A DNA stretch of 64,000 nt from Rhynchopus euleeides. Its lineage: Eukaryota; Euglenozoa; Diplonemea; Diplonemida; Diplonemidae. Numbering within the stretch: the first letter of the stretch is position 1; each line of letters starts with the position of its first letter. The stretch is taken from the NCBI GenBank assembly GCA_963210315.1, contig OY723268.1, positions 1,612,001 to 1,676,000 of the forward strand, given 5' to 3'. Shown one piece after another: positions 11,051-21,763 of this stretch. Made by a program: the position numbers and the translations under genes. Below the pieces are notes generated by a model that was given only the letters and a program-made list of their open reading frames with translations, searched no databases and was not told the origin of the DNA.

Positions 11051-12331
11051 CCCCCCCCCCCCCCCCCTAGGCATACAGTGCATCCGAATCGGTTATCGGG
11101 CATTATCGGATTTTCGGGGAAAATCCCAAATTATCGGATCCGAATCGGACATTATCGGGCATTATCGGACATTATCGGACGATTATCGGATGATTATCGG
11201 ACATTATCGGATATTATCGGACAACCGATAATCATCCGATAATCAGTGTTCGTGTGCGTTGTGGGCACCAGAACACACTCTTTCCCCTTTTTGTCGATAT
11301 TTCTGCCTCACGAGAAACCCCCCAGACCCCGCGCTTGATATTTTTTGGTAAAACACACCCCGTGTGGTAGAGAAAATACGGCAAGAGTCTCGGTGGGTCG
11401 GAAGAGCAGATGGTTCCCGCAACAGCTCCCGGGGAGCGGCGGGTATTTCGCATAGGATGCCGGATGTGTGAACACGTTTGTGCGGTTTGCCCTGTGTTGT
11501 GTGAACATATGTGTATGTGTGTGTGTATGCTCCACCCAACCCGACACATTTTCTGTACTTCAGACAGGTAAGGTCACTCGACACGCGGGGGGGGGGGTTT
11601 TGTGTGTGTTTTTTCTGCCAGCCGACATCACTAGCGCCAGCGAGAAGAAAAAAACGCGTGACGAGTGACGGGTTGAGGTGGAAGCGATCAATGCAAAAAT
11701 TGAAGAGAGGCAGTGCGGAAGTGAGCAGCACACTTCACACAGCGCAGCCTTCTCAGCCTTCTCTGCAGGCTTGTGCCTGCTTTCGGTTTGACGATCAGTT
11801 CTGGATAATAGACGCATGCAGTTGGCCGTGGAGGAGAAAAAAACCAGCGTTGTTGTGTCCCCCGGAGGAATGGGGGGGTGCGAAAGGCAAAGCCCTGAGT
11901 TCCCCCGTTCCTCCGATGTGCCGTGTCCAGAAGAACTGCCGAAAGTGTCCAAGCCGACTTGCTCCCTTGGTCAGGGGGGGAGGGGGTGTATTTTTATCTT
12001 GTCACATCACCGCAGCCAGCAGCCGAATGTGCTCACCCCCCCCCCCCCCCCTAGGCATACAGTGCATCCGAATCGGTTATCGGGCATTATCGGATTTTCG
12101 GGGAAAATCCCAAATTATCGGATCCGAATCGGACATTATCGGGCATTATCGGACATTATCGGACGATTATCGGATGATTATCGGACATTATCGGATATTA
12201 TCGGACAACCGATAATCATCCGATAATCAGTGTTCGTGTGCGTTGTGGGCACCAGAACACACTCTTTCCCCTTTTTGTCGATATTTCTGCCTCACGAGAA
12301 ACCCCCCAGACCCCGCGCTTGATATTTTTTT
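10714..12331. repeat. Tandem duplication containing a transposon left end
   Basis: The segment 10714-11347 is repeated almost exactly at 11699-12331 (period about 985 bp; the C run is 17 bases in one copy and 16 in the other). Each copy contains the same flank, C run, CCTAGG and the first part of element F. The 350 bp between the copies are unique. A local duplication of the insertion boundary explains two left ends and only one right end (13577). Confidence 0.85.
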
Positions 12332-13577
12332 TGAGTTTTAGTGGAGTCGTGCAGCCGCAGCTCATCAGAGCTGCCAGCTGATTTGCACACTGAGGGTGCA
12401 CCCGAGGGGGCTCGTCCTGCACCGACCCCCGCTCCACCACCGCGTCGCGCGCTTCCGTCGGGACCACCGCGTAGTCAGCGGTACTGGCGCCCTTGTCCTG
12501 CAGGTGTCCCTGGGGCGTTGGCTTTCGAAAATCCGGCATTGACTAAATAGCCACGGGGATTGTTGTAACACTTTCCGGAGGGGGCCACCAGGGGGGTCTG
12601 GGGAGCTTCGGGACCAGACCTGTGGCATGTATCTGGAGACTACCTCGTCTTGTGCCTGCGCGATAATGCGGAGTCATATCGGGTGATGGAGACCGGACGG
12701 CCCTCAGTAGCCTCAGTAAGCTGGACGCAGCAAGCCCACCCAATCTGGATGGGGGGCGCTTCGCGCGCCAAGCCCTCCCACCATCGAGTCCCGTGCACTT
12801 CCCTGCCTGCCACACCACCCCCCTCGGCCCCGTCCCTAGCACCGGGGCATTGTTGGCTGGTGTGCGCGCGGCACGGGTCATCATCTCCATCGTCGTCGAA
12901 AACCAATGACGGGGCCTGTGTTCCTGGGGCGCTGACGAGGCCGAAGGGGTTGACGCCTTGGCTCAGCCCTTGCACGTTTGGATGAGGGCGTGGTTTTTGA
13001 CGTAGCGTGAGCCCTCAAGAATGCAGCACAGCTGCACCTACACTTGCGCCGTGGCTGCCTGTCCCCATCTATTTCAATGACTGAATCAGTTTCCAGCCTA
13101 GTTCCCATGCTTGGATGCTTGGCACGTGGTGCACCCTTCGAGGTGGTCCAGAGAATGCAAAGAGAGTCTACATGGGGGGTCTGGGGGGCGGAGCCCCCCC
13201 AGCCGCCGGAGGCCACGGTAGTGAAACACCTGTTCCTTGTGGGGTACAGTTTCTGGACTGTGTCCAGCTTCCTGAGGTCGAGTATGGGCCACCCCGGGAT
13301 TTTGGTGCCCCCCCATAATTTTTTTTGCCCCGGTCGAATGGTTCACCTATTCGGCCCCCGGTCGAATGGGGCCGGTCGAATGGTCGAATGGTGGCCCCCA
13401 AAACTTTTTCCGGTTGAATCGACCACTGACCCTGATCAGGCAGAATATTGGTAACATTTTCTGATTGAAAAACCCACCCAAAAAAATTATCGGATGATTA
13501 TCGGATCCGATAATCGTCCGATAATCATCCGATAATCGTCCGATAATGTATCGGATCCGATTCGGATGCACTGTATG
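11072..13577. mobile_element. Tier-2 hAT-type element F (TCGGATAAT iterons)
   Basis: Left termini at 11072 and, after the local duplication, 12056; right terminus at 13577. The ends read CATACAGTGCATCCG, sharing the first 11 bases with C1/C2. Subterminal arrays use the same half-site CGATAAT but with a GATC-type centre (ATTATCGGATCCGATAAT) instead of the TATA or CATA centre of C. CCTAGG flanks it at 11066-11071 (or 12050-12055) and 13578-13583. The interior 12340-13480 has no recognisable transposase. An array of GGTCGAATGG words lies at about 13335-13400, perhaps the end of yet another element. Probably non-autonomous and mobilised by a C-type transposase. Confidence 0.7.
13335..13400. repeat. 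GGTCGAATGG word array
   Basis: Four or five copies of GGTCGAATGG or CGGTCGAATGG within about 65 bp, inside element F. It resembles the iteron zones of the other elements and may mark a buried element end, but no partner terminus was found. Confidence 0.45.
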
Positions 13578-13584
13578 CCTAGGG

Positions 13585-13998
13585 CTATGATGGGAAGGAA
13601 ACGCGTTTCCATCGAAAAATTGAAAATAAGGAAACGGAAACGGAAACGGAAACGTTTCCTTATTTTGAGGAAACGCCCCCTTTGCACTGGGAAAGCAGGG
13701 GAAACAACACACGTTTACCACAGTCGCTTGGACTTCCCCTGGTCTGACAGGATCTCCGGACCGGTCCACACTGAAGCCGCGCTTCTTCGAAGTCTTGGGG
13801 GCGGGTTTGGGTGGCCTGTTCCTTCGGTGTGGTAGCCCTTTGTTCGTGCTAGTGTGTGCTGATAACTTTTCCAGTGCAAAATACACAGGCGTTTCCTTCG
13901 GAAGGAAACGCGTTTCCTTCCCGAAATCGAAAATATGGAAACGGAAACGGGAACGGGAACGGAAACGGAAACGTTTCCACGTTTCCTTCCCATCATAG
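13585..13998. mobile_element. Tier-2 element G (GGAAAC iterons)
   Basis: A 414-bp element with termini CTATGATGGGAAGGAAACG and its reverse complement, with subterminal arrays of GGAAAC / GTTTCC on both sides. The right flank is CCCTAGGG (13999-14006); the left flank is CCTAGGG (13578-13584), whose first base was displaced by insertion of F into the same octamer. No coding capacity. It sits between F and tier-1 element H. Confidence 0.75.
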
Positions 13999-14001
13999 CC
14001 C

Positions 14002-15165
14002 TAGGGGGGGGTCACTGCTAAGGAAAAGTGGTAGACAAACAGCAATTTTCCCGACACCCCCATTCCGACCCCCGGAGAGCCTATTTTTGGGTAGCTGTTG
14101 GCCGATATGTGGTGGAAAACAGGTTTTAGGCCCATTTCGGTGATTTTTGACACCCGGGAAGGCATTTTTCGCCCATTTTTTATTTTCCTACCAGAACTTG
14201 TACCTCGGGGTAGTAGCGTGGCTTCGTCATTTTTTGACTACAACCACTGGGAGAGGCATTGCATCAAGTTCCGCATACATATCGTCCAGGAGGTTCTCCT
14301 GGAGCTCAAGTATGGTGAATTCATCCTGGTGGAGCCCGCTCTCCTCGGCGCGATCCATCAATTCAGCACCCCGTTTCCTTCCCAGGAAGCTGCGGATCTC
14401 GCCCTGTTTGTGGGCCAAGTATCTCCCGGAACGCTTCCTGGGCAGTTGTCTGGGGACGCGGTCGCTTCGCAAATGCGCGCACATCCTCTGCCGAGGGTAC
14501 AGGGGGATTTCCCCACCTCAATATTCACTGTTCCGCTTGCGGTGACCTGTGCGAGTGCAGTCACCGTTGAGGCTGTACACTGAAAGCGGCTGATCAGCTG
14601 TACTGTCATTGACGAGGGAAGACCCTCCAGCCAGTCGTGCACCACACCTGTTTGAATTCGATCCACACCGACCTCTGCTCACGTCAGCACTAGGGTGCGA
14701 GCGTTGCAGTGGAGTATATGTTCGTACAGGGGCAACCGTGCCACCTGTGCTGCACCTTCACCATGGTGTGCTTCCGGTACAACAACCGGTAGGTACCTTC
14801 TTGTGCGATATCTGCGACCTGCAGCACCGCTATCTCACAGCAGGGCTTGCACCGCTGTTCCGATAGACTCCACAGGAACCTCTCGGCAGCTTTGAAGGGT
14901 GGAACAGAGCTTTTCTTGGCCCATTGCATGTTGATCACGATGAGACCTTGCCCACCGGGGGTGGGCTCGGTACAAGTTGTGGTATGGAAAATTAGGATGG
15001 GGTCTGAGAGGGTAACAAGGCCACAGATCATGTTGTAGTGGGGGTATTTCCGGGTTCCGACATATTCTGGACCGGTTTTTCATATTTTTTTGGCCCAAAA
15101 ATGACCTCCGAGGGAAAGTGGAATTTTGGGGTTTGTCCCCCCCAGTGACCCCCCCCCCCCCCCTA
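14002..15165. mobile_element. Tier-1 element H (TAGGGGGGGGTCACTG ends)
   Basis: About 1.16 kb. The left end reads TAGGGGGGGGTCACTG, the right end (inverted) TA, a long G run, then GTCACTG. Both ends have GACAAAC followed by an AAATT/AATTTT block, matching the arrangement in A and E. The right end is followed by another C run (15166-15182). Arm similarity beyond the termini is weak. Short open frames on both strands (for example 14227-14484 minus, 85 codons) do not resemble a known family. Confidence 0.7.
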
Positions 15166-15191
15166 CCCCCCCCCCCCCCCCCACACCCTTC

Positions 15192-16343
15192 CACGGTGGG
15201 ATCTTGTAAATTTTACATGTATAACTACAAGTATAATACATGTATTATACATGTATAATACTTGCATGTCAACTATTATACATGTATAATACATGTATAT
15301 GCCTGAAATATACATGTAAAATACATGTATATCAAGTAAAAATACAAGTATAATACTTGCATGTCAACTATTATACATGTATTTTTACTTGATATACCGT
15401 AAACGGAAATATTGTGGACCGTAATAAAGGTGAACCGTACTATAGGTGGACCGTAAAAAAGATGGAACAAATGGGATTTTTCCGGAACTTGGAACATTTT
15501 TACGGTCTACCTATTTTACGGTTGGGATCGTGGACTTGGCGGTTTTTTTTACGAGTTCCTTCGCGACGAAGTCGCGAAGGAACCAAGGAAATCGTACGAC
15601 TGAAGCTGCAGGATTAACACCACAGGGCCTCAGCACAGAGTGTGCGCTCACCATCGTCCGGGAACTGTTCTCCCACAGTTACTGCAGGGTGTACTACACT
15701 AAAGGAGTACGATTTCCCTGAATTTTCCGGGCACTGATTCACGAATTCACATCTGGAGGGAGCCCGGTGGTCTCAGCTTCTGTCTGCGCGCCCTGCCGTA
15801 CTGTGGCTGCTTTTGTGGGCTCGTGCAGCAGGTTCTACTTTTACTTCTACCGGAATGCTCCTTGCATGGTACTACACTTCTCGAGGTGTGGTGGTGGGTG
15901 AGTCTCGAGCTGAGTGGTGGTGATCGTGCCTTTTCCACACGCAGGGAGGACTTACTTCTCTTGCTGGTGTTGGTTGCGGTGGTGGAGGGAGGGTCCAAAG
16001 CTGGGAGGTCGGGAGGCCTACGTGTGGGTGTCTGCGGCGTGGAGGCCGCAGTCCGCGCCCCGCAACCCACCAGCCCGCGGGCGAAAAACGCATTGTCTTT
16101 TCCATATTCAGTCCCAATAAATGGTGGACCGTAAAAAAGATGGAACGTTTGGCCTTTTTTTGGGAACTTGGAACATTTTTACGGTCCACCCTTTTTCCGT
16201 TTACGGTACATGTATTTTACATGTATATTTCAGGCATTTACATGTATTATACATGTATAATAGTTGACATGCAAGTATTATACATGTATAATACATGTAT
16301 ATACTTGTAGTTATACATGTAAAATTTACAAGATCCCACCGTG
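15192..16343. mobile_element. Foldback element J (TACATGTAT iterons), split by I1
   Basis: Left arm 15192-15395 and right arm 16208-16343 are inverted repeats starting CACGGTGGGATCTTG and filled with TACATGTA / TATAATAC words. Element I1 sits between the arms. TC borders both outer ends and may be a 2-bp duplication. The first eight bases CACGGTGG are shared with element L at 50912, so the two may belong to one superfamily. Non-coding. Confidence 0.75.
15397..16206. mobile_element. Element I, copy 1 (CCGTAAACGG TIR)
   Basis: An 810-bp element with TIR CCGTAAACGGAAA, bordered by TA on both sides, consistent with a TA duplication. The ends carry repeated GGACCGTAAA words. The interior holds a perfect palindrome of TTCCTTCGCGAC type (about 15555-15583), a K-type segment with GGAAATCGTAC / GTACGATTTCC ends (about 15587-15718) and CACCTCGAG-type repeats. 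A nearly identical 810-bp copy lies inverted at 20952-21761. No convincing transposase. Confidence 0.8.
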
Positions 16344-17808
16344 TCATCAGACATGGTCGAAGGAGGTGTGTGTTCGTCGTTTCAGCGCTTGCCCAGCAGA
16401 GGTGGTAAATCATGATTTTTTTGGCCACAGCACCGCCCAAACACCCGCCGAACACAGTTGTCGCTTGTTTAGAAGCGCCACGTCAAGGCAAGCAAAATAC
16501 AGACTGGGGGAGCGGTTGCTAGTGATCGGTGGTGTGGCTTGTCTCTCTGCACCAAACCGAGAGTGAAAGCGCATCTGGGATCCACTGATATCCCTGCGGT
16601 TCATCACGGTTTTTTTTATTACTAGTTACGAGCGACGAAGCGTAGCGAAGTCGCGAAGTAACGAAGGAAATTGTACGACTGAAGCTTTTGGATTAGCACC
16701 TCATGCCACTTCACAAGGCCTCAACACAGCCTTGAGACAGCAAGTGTGCGCTCAACAAAAAGTAGTCCGGAACTGTTCTCCCACAGTTGCTGGACAGGGT
16801 GTCTATAATAAAGCGAAAGGAGTACGATTTTAGTTTGGCGCGATGCGTGTTCTTTTTTTGTTTTCCTTCTTTTTCTGGCAGATCCTACCCCCAGTGATAT
16901 CGTGGCACGCCAGCACTATGCGTGGATTTTTTGTTTGCAGCGCATGCCATCAGAGTTCACTCGATGCGCCCTGCAGTCACCAGCTCGAGAAAGGCGCAGT
17001 GCGCGTGTATGCGTGCCACTGGTGTTCACATCAAGACACACTTCGACTTGGTGCCAACCATGACGCTATACGCTGTCAACAGGAATGGGGACCGTGCGAC
17101 CGTCTCAGACGCACCATCTTGTTTTTTTTGTTTGCCAGCATATAGACTCATCTCAAAGGGGCAGCTGCACTGTCTGTGTGCGGCACCTCTCTTGTTAGGG
17201 CTGGCCCCCTCTCTTTGCACTTTAGACCGAAGTGTTCCCCTTGAACAAAATTATCTGCTTCTCGAACGTCCCGACATACCCCCTCAGTGCGCCGAAGAGG
17301 GGTGAGGGGCGTGCCTCCGTGTGGTGTCCCGAATAGTTCACCGTTGTACACCACCTTATCGCCGTGAGGTGTGTATACGATTTTGCCCTGTGTGTGGGCT
17401 CAGGGGGGTTCATGCTGTCGGCACAATACGATACCACTGTTTGCTAACCCCAAAAATAAACAAACCGAGAACGAACGGCGGGGAAAACCCCCCGTCAGGC
17501 AGTGTGTGTCAGAGGCCAGGTAACGGCAATCGTCCCACTTCCATAATAAAGGCGGTGCTTCTGATGAGGAGTGGCCTGCATACAGATTCACACCCAGCGC
17601 AGTATGATTTGGTTTTGATGTGCACAAGCTGATCCACACTCCCTGCCCTCTGCCCCCCCCCCCCCCCAGCAATCTCACCCGCCTGCAAGGAAGACGAACG
17701 TGTGTCCGCCACCCCCTCCCACCGCACCGAACTCTGGTGGCACGTCACGTCCACTGCCACGTCACACACAGCTCTCTCCCTCCAGGAATTTCTCACATAT
17801 CTGAGACG
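16344..17808. other. Intergenic upstream of the RidA-like gene, contains K repeat
   Basis: No gene recognised. A dispersed repeat lies at about 16630-16832. A pyrimidine-rich stretch ending CTCCCTCCAG at about 17785 precedes the RidA-like start codon and could be a splice or trans-splice acceptor. A C run lies at about 17655-17669. Confidence 0.5.
16630..16832 (+). repeat. Dispersed repeat K
   Basis: Shares long stretches with the interior of element I (15545-15720 and, inverted, about 21440-21600) and with 40020-40168: a CTCAACACAGCCTTGAG segment, a GTGCGCTCA block, and the potential hairpin with stems AACTGT and ACAGTT. Ends near GAAATTGTAC and GTACGATTTT are imperfect inverted repeats, so it may be a small transposon that also became part of element I. 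Confidence 0.55.
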
Positions 17809-19074
17809 ATGAGTTTCCATTTGGCGCGTGTGCCGCAGTATGCTGTGCACACCGGATATGCGGCCTTCCCCCATGCGCGGAAGTTTGGGAATCTGCTGTT
17901 CCTCTCAGGGGTGGGCCCGGTTCGTGCGGACGGCGGGGGCGTCGTGACGGGCGATGCTTACGAGCAGACCGCCGCAACGATCCGCCTCCTGAGGACCACC
18001 CTCGAGGCGTGCGGTGTTGCCTTCGAGGATATGATCGACTGCCAGTGCTTTCTGGTGCAGATGTCGCGCGACTTCCCCGGCTTCAACAAGGCCTACAAGG
18101 AAGGCATGGCCGGGGCGAACCCTACCCGCACCACCATTGCCGTCCGGAGCCTTGTCATCCCGAAGCAGCTGGTTGAGTTCAAGATCATCGCAAGGGCCCC
18201 TGTCTCCCCAACCATCCCCCAGGTAGTCCGGGCGAAGAACGCACCTCTCCCCGTTGGCGCCTACCCCCACGCAGTGCGGTATGGGGACCTGATCTTCATC
18301 TCGGGGATGGGCCCTCGGGACCCTAAGAACAGTACCACGGTGCCCGGGGGTCCGATCACCGACCCCGGTTATGACGCGGGGGTGCAGACCACCGCGACGA
18401 TTGACAACATCCGGAGGGTGATCGAGTCGTGCGGGGCAAGGTTTGAGGATATTATCGACTGCAACTGCTTCCTGGTTGACATGAAGCGTGATTTCAAGGC
18501 CTTCAACCAGGCATACAAGAAGGCGTTTGAGGGGGTCAACGCAACCCGCACCACTTTCTCCATTAGGGCTCTGCCGACCCCTATCGCCGTGGAGATGAAG
18601 TGCATCGTGCGCGCTCCCGACTCCCCCATCGTGGTGCAGAACGCCCAGGTTGTGAAGACGACCCGCGCGCCTGCCCCTGTTGGGGCCTACCCCCACGCAC
18701 GGAGGTTTGGTCCCTTCCTCTTCATCTCCGGGATGGGCCCGAGAGATCCGAAGACGAACGGCGTCCCTGGGGGTCCCGTGTGGCTCCCCGATGGGACCCC
18801 GCAGGAGTATGACATCCAGAAGCAGACGCAGTCTGTGCTTGACAACATCAAGACTGTGCTGGAGTCCTGCGGCGCAGGTCTGGAGGATATTGTGGATGTG
18901 CAGTGCTACCTGATCAACATGGACCGCGACTACAAGGGGTTCGAGGAGGTGTACCGGAGAAACTTTAAGATGTCGCAGCCCGCCCGCACGACGATGGCGG
19001 TCCGCTCTCTTCCGACACCGATTGCCGTGGAGCTGAAGTGCATCGCCAAGTCCCCCGCTGTGCACAAGCTGTAA
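17809..19074 (+). CDS. Three-domain RidA (YjgF/YER057c/UK114) protein
   Basis: A 421-residue protein starting at ATG 17809; the frame is open further upstream without a better ATG. Three tandem RidA domains occupy about residues 1-130, 137-275 and 283-421. Each has the YPHA..FG..LF(I/L)SG(M/V)GP entry, a ...CGA/V.FEDIID-type segment, and the closing R-T-T block followed by a conserved E/V-E-x-K strand, which in RidA supplies the substrate-binding arginine and glutamate. RidA proteins deaminate reactive enamine/imine intermediates; the QT..V..NI...L segments also recall 2-aminomuconate deaminases. Normal RidA proteins are about 130 residues and trimerise, so this looks like a covalent pseudo-trimer. 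No signal peptide is evident. Confidence 0.85.
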   Translation: MSFHLARVPQYAVHTGYAAFPHARKFGNLLFLSGVGPVRADGGGVVTGDAYEQTAATIRLLRTTLEACGVAFEDMIDCQCFLVQMSRDFPGFNKAYKEGMAGANPTRTTIAVRSLVIPKQLVEFKIIARAPVSPTIPQVVRAKNAPLPVGAYPHAVRYGDLIFISGMGPRDPKNSTTVPGGPITDPGYDAGVQTTATIDNIRRVIESCGARFEDIIDCNCFLVDMKRDFKAFNQAYKKAFEGVNATRTTFSIRALPTPIAVEMKCIVRAPDSPIVVQNAQVVKTTRAPAPVGAYPHARRFGPFLFISGMGPRDPKTNGVPGGPVWLPDGTPQEYDIQKQTQSVLDNIKTVLESCGAGLEDIVDVQCYLINMDRDYKGFEEVYRRNFKMSQPARTTMAVRSLPTPIAVELKCIAKSPAVHKL

Positions 19075-20008
19075 GCAAGGGTTAGAGCTGGGTTGCCCCC
19101 TCGAGTGGCAGTGGCAGTGGAAGTGCCAGCAGTGCAGCCAACCACCACCACCGCGAGAATGGACAAGGAGGTAGGTATCCCCCGACACAGAGCTAGGTTC
19201 ATACTTTCAGTTTTCAGCACAAGGGTGCGAGATAATTGGGTACGATGTTCATAGATAGAGGCTGGCGGTGCCGCCGCGCCTTGTGTGCGTGGCTGCTGCC
19301 GTTGGAGGAGGGTGGGTGGGGTGGGGGTGTGGGGTGTGGGTGTGTGCACTTTTCCCGTTTCTGAAAGATTCAACGCATAATAAAGAGAACAAGAATAAAG
19401 CCTTCTGCCGACTTTGCGCGTGTGTGTGTATATTGTGTCACTCACCGTGGCCTCATCACACGTCAGAGCGCCCGATGGTAGCTGTCAATTGCAAATCAAC
19501 GGTGGTGTTTTGTACGACAAATAGCTGGTCATGTCCACTGCAGCCACTGTTAGGAGGGTGGCAGGGGGTCCTGTCTTTCCTACGGCATCGAAAATGGTGT
19601 GCTTTTGGCGCATTTGCCAAATTTTGCCGATTAGTCATCGCGTAGAAAAGAAGGTCCTATCCCTTATCCCTTGCAAAAGAATTGAAGCCGAAAAGAACGT
19701 TCTGTACGAATAGGGGGGGGGGGGGGAGGGGGCCCCAGGCAGGCAGCCCGGGAAAACAAAAGGTGGCGCAGGGAGTGAGGAGGGGTGTCTCTTGAGCGCT
19801 GCCAGTCCGGTGGTGCCCGCCGCACCCCCCTCCCCATCCCCACATCCCGCTCCCCCTCTACCCCTCCCCTCCCCCCCCCCCCCCCCTTGCTGGTGTTCTC
19901 TTTGCCCATGAGGTGGTTTTGTCGATGGCGGAAGCAAAAAAAAATGCATCAACGGCGCATAGGCGAGTGCCGGTGTTCCGAGGGTGTCATGTTCCGACCT
20001 GTTTCAGC

Positions 20009-20107
20009 GGGGGCCCTCGCTACCAGTCACAGCTCGTCAGCCAGTGAGGAGGAGTGGGCCGTGGCACACTTTTTCTCACTCAGTCACACCTGGTAGCGAA
20101 GGCCCCC
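20009..20107. repeat. Inverted repeat with 18-bp arms
   Basis: Arms 20009-20026 (GGGGGCCCTCGCTACCAG) and 20090-20107 (CTGGTAGCGAAGGCCCCC) pair with one mismatch around a 63-base loop. It could be a small foldback element or an RNA hairpin. No flanking duplication is obvious. Confidence 0.6.
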
Positions 20108-20306
20108 CCCAGCTTGACGGCATGAAAATTGACTGTGGCTGGGTTGGGTTTGCAAGTTGTCGGGCATGTCACCCTCGTCACACACACAGCCTCCTTGGCG
20201 CTCCCCCACCCCTTCCCCCCGTCTGATACGTGTGTCCAAAGTCAAAGGAGAGAGAGATCTGTTCGCTCTCCCTTGGCGCTCTTACATGCACGTACTGCAA
20301 AATATC

Positions 20307-20375
20307 CCCGCACTGCTCCCCCTAACACCCCGCACTGCTCCCCCTAACACCCCGCACTGCTCCCCCTAACACCCC
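20307..20375. repeat. Triplicated 22-bp unit
   Basis: Three head-to-tail copies of a unit containing CGCACTGCTCCCCCTAACAC. A short minisatellite of no evident function. Confidence 0.75.
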
Positions 20376-20951
20376 GCCTCCCCCTCCTGCCTTCCCAGTT
20401 GCATCATTCCACCGCCATCGTCACCACCATGCCCGCCGTCTGAGTTCACAAAAGGCCACTGCTGGTCGCCCCGCACATCAGGCTAGGTAAGTTGTCGCCA
20501 CCGACAAAAATGAAGAAGGGAGATGCTTGCGCTTACGCATGTACCCTTCTTCTCAACATGCTCACCGGCTTCATCCCCCTTCACCCTCCCCCAAGACCTC
20601 ATCTCACTGGCCCCCCAATGCCCTCTACTCATGTGTGTGGTTTTATCTAGGTGTGTCCCTCTTTTATCATGTTTGCTAGTTGCTGCGAAGTTGCGACGAA
20701 GCGAGGGGGGGGGGGGGGCGAACAGTAAGTCGCAGAGCAACGGAAATGGAAGGAAGGAAATCGCGCAGCTGGATATCTGAGGGTTCGGCGCCTTTACGGC
20801 CTCGGCACAGCCTTGGGACACAGTAAAGGTGTGTGCTCAGCGAAGGGGCGTGTGCTATGGTTCGGAGCTGGGAGGTGGGTTTTCCCCAGCGTTGCTGTGC
20901 AGAGTGTGTGCCTCTGCCCGTAAAGCGAAAGGGCTGTGCGGTTATATTTTA

Positions 20952-21761
20952 CCGTAAACGGAAAAAGGGTGGACCGTAAAAATGTTCCAAGTTCCCAAAA
21001 AAAGGCCAAACGTTCCATCTTTTTTACGGTCCACCATTTATTGGGACTGAATATGGAAAAGACAATGCGTTTTTCGCCCGCGGGCTGGTGGGTTGCGGGG
21101 CGCGGACTGCGGCCTCCACGCCGCAGACACCCACACGTAGGCCTCCCGACCTCCCAGCTTTGGACCCTCCCTCCACCACCGCAACCAACACCAGCAAGAG
21201 AAGCAAGTCCTCCCTGCGTGTGGAAAAGGCACGATCACCACCACTCACCTCGAGACTCACCCACCACCACACCTCGAGAAGTGTAGTACCATGCAAGGAG
21301 CATTCCGGTAGAAGTAAAAGTAGAACCTGCTGCACGAGCCCACAAAAGCAGCCACAGTACGGCAGGGCGCGCAGACAGAAGCTGAGACCACCGGGCTCCC
21401 TCCAGATGTAAATTCGTGAATCAGTGCCCGGAAAATTAAGGGAAATCGTACTCCTTTAGTGTAGTACACCCTGCAGTAACTGTGGGAGAACAGTTCCCGG
21501 ACGATGGTGAGCGCACACTCTGTGCTGAGGCCCTGTGGTGTTAATCCTGCAGCTTCAGTCGTACGATTTCCTTGGTTCCTTCGCGACTTCGTCGCGAAGG
21601 AACTCGTAAAAAAAACCGCCAAGTCCACGATCCCAACCGTAAAATAGGTGGACCGTAAAAATGTTCCAAGTTCCGGAAAAATCCCATTTGTTCCATCTTT
21701 TTTACGGTCCACCTATAGTACGGTTCACCTTTATTACGGTCCACAATATTTCCGTTTACGG
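20952..21761. mobile_element. Element I, copy 2 (inverted)
   Basis: Nearly identical to I1 over 810 bp but in the opposite orientation, again with CCGTAAACGG ends bordered by TA. Here it is not inside a J element, which fixes its ends independently of I1. Confidence 0.85.
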
Positions 21762-21763
21762 TA

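Larger units (their letters stand above)
19075..20951. other. Intergenic, small repeats only
   Basis: No gene recognised. Contains G and C runs (about 19713-19727, 19872-19886, 20705-20718), a hairpin (20009-20107), a triplicated 22-bp unit (20307-20375), and a diverged K-like segment (about 20685-20945) just before element I copy 2. Confidence 0.5.

Noticed and set aside
10415..11242. A 275-codon frame
   Set aside because: It runs through a C homopolymer into the F terminus and iterons, and part is duplicated at 11511; no family resemblance.
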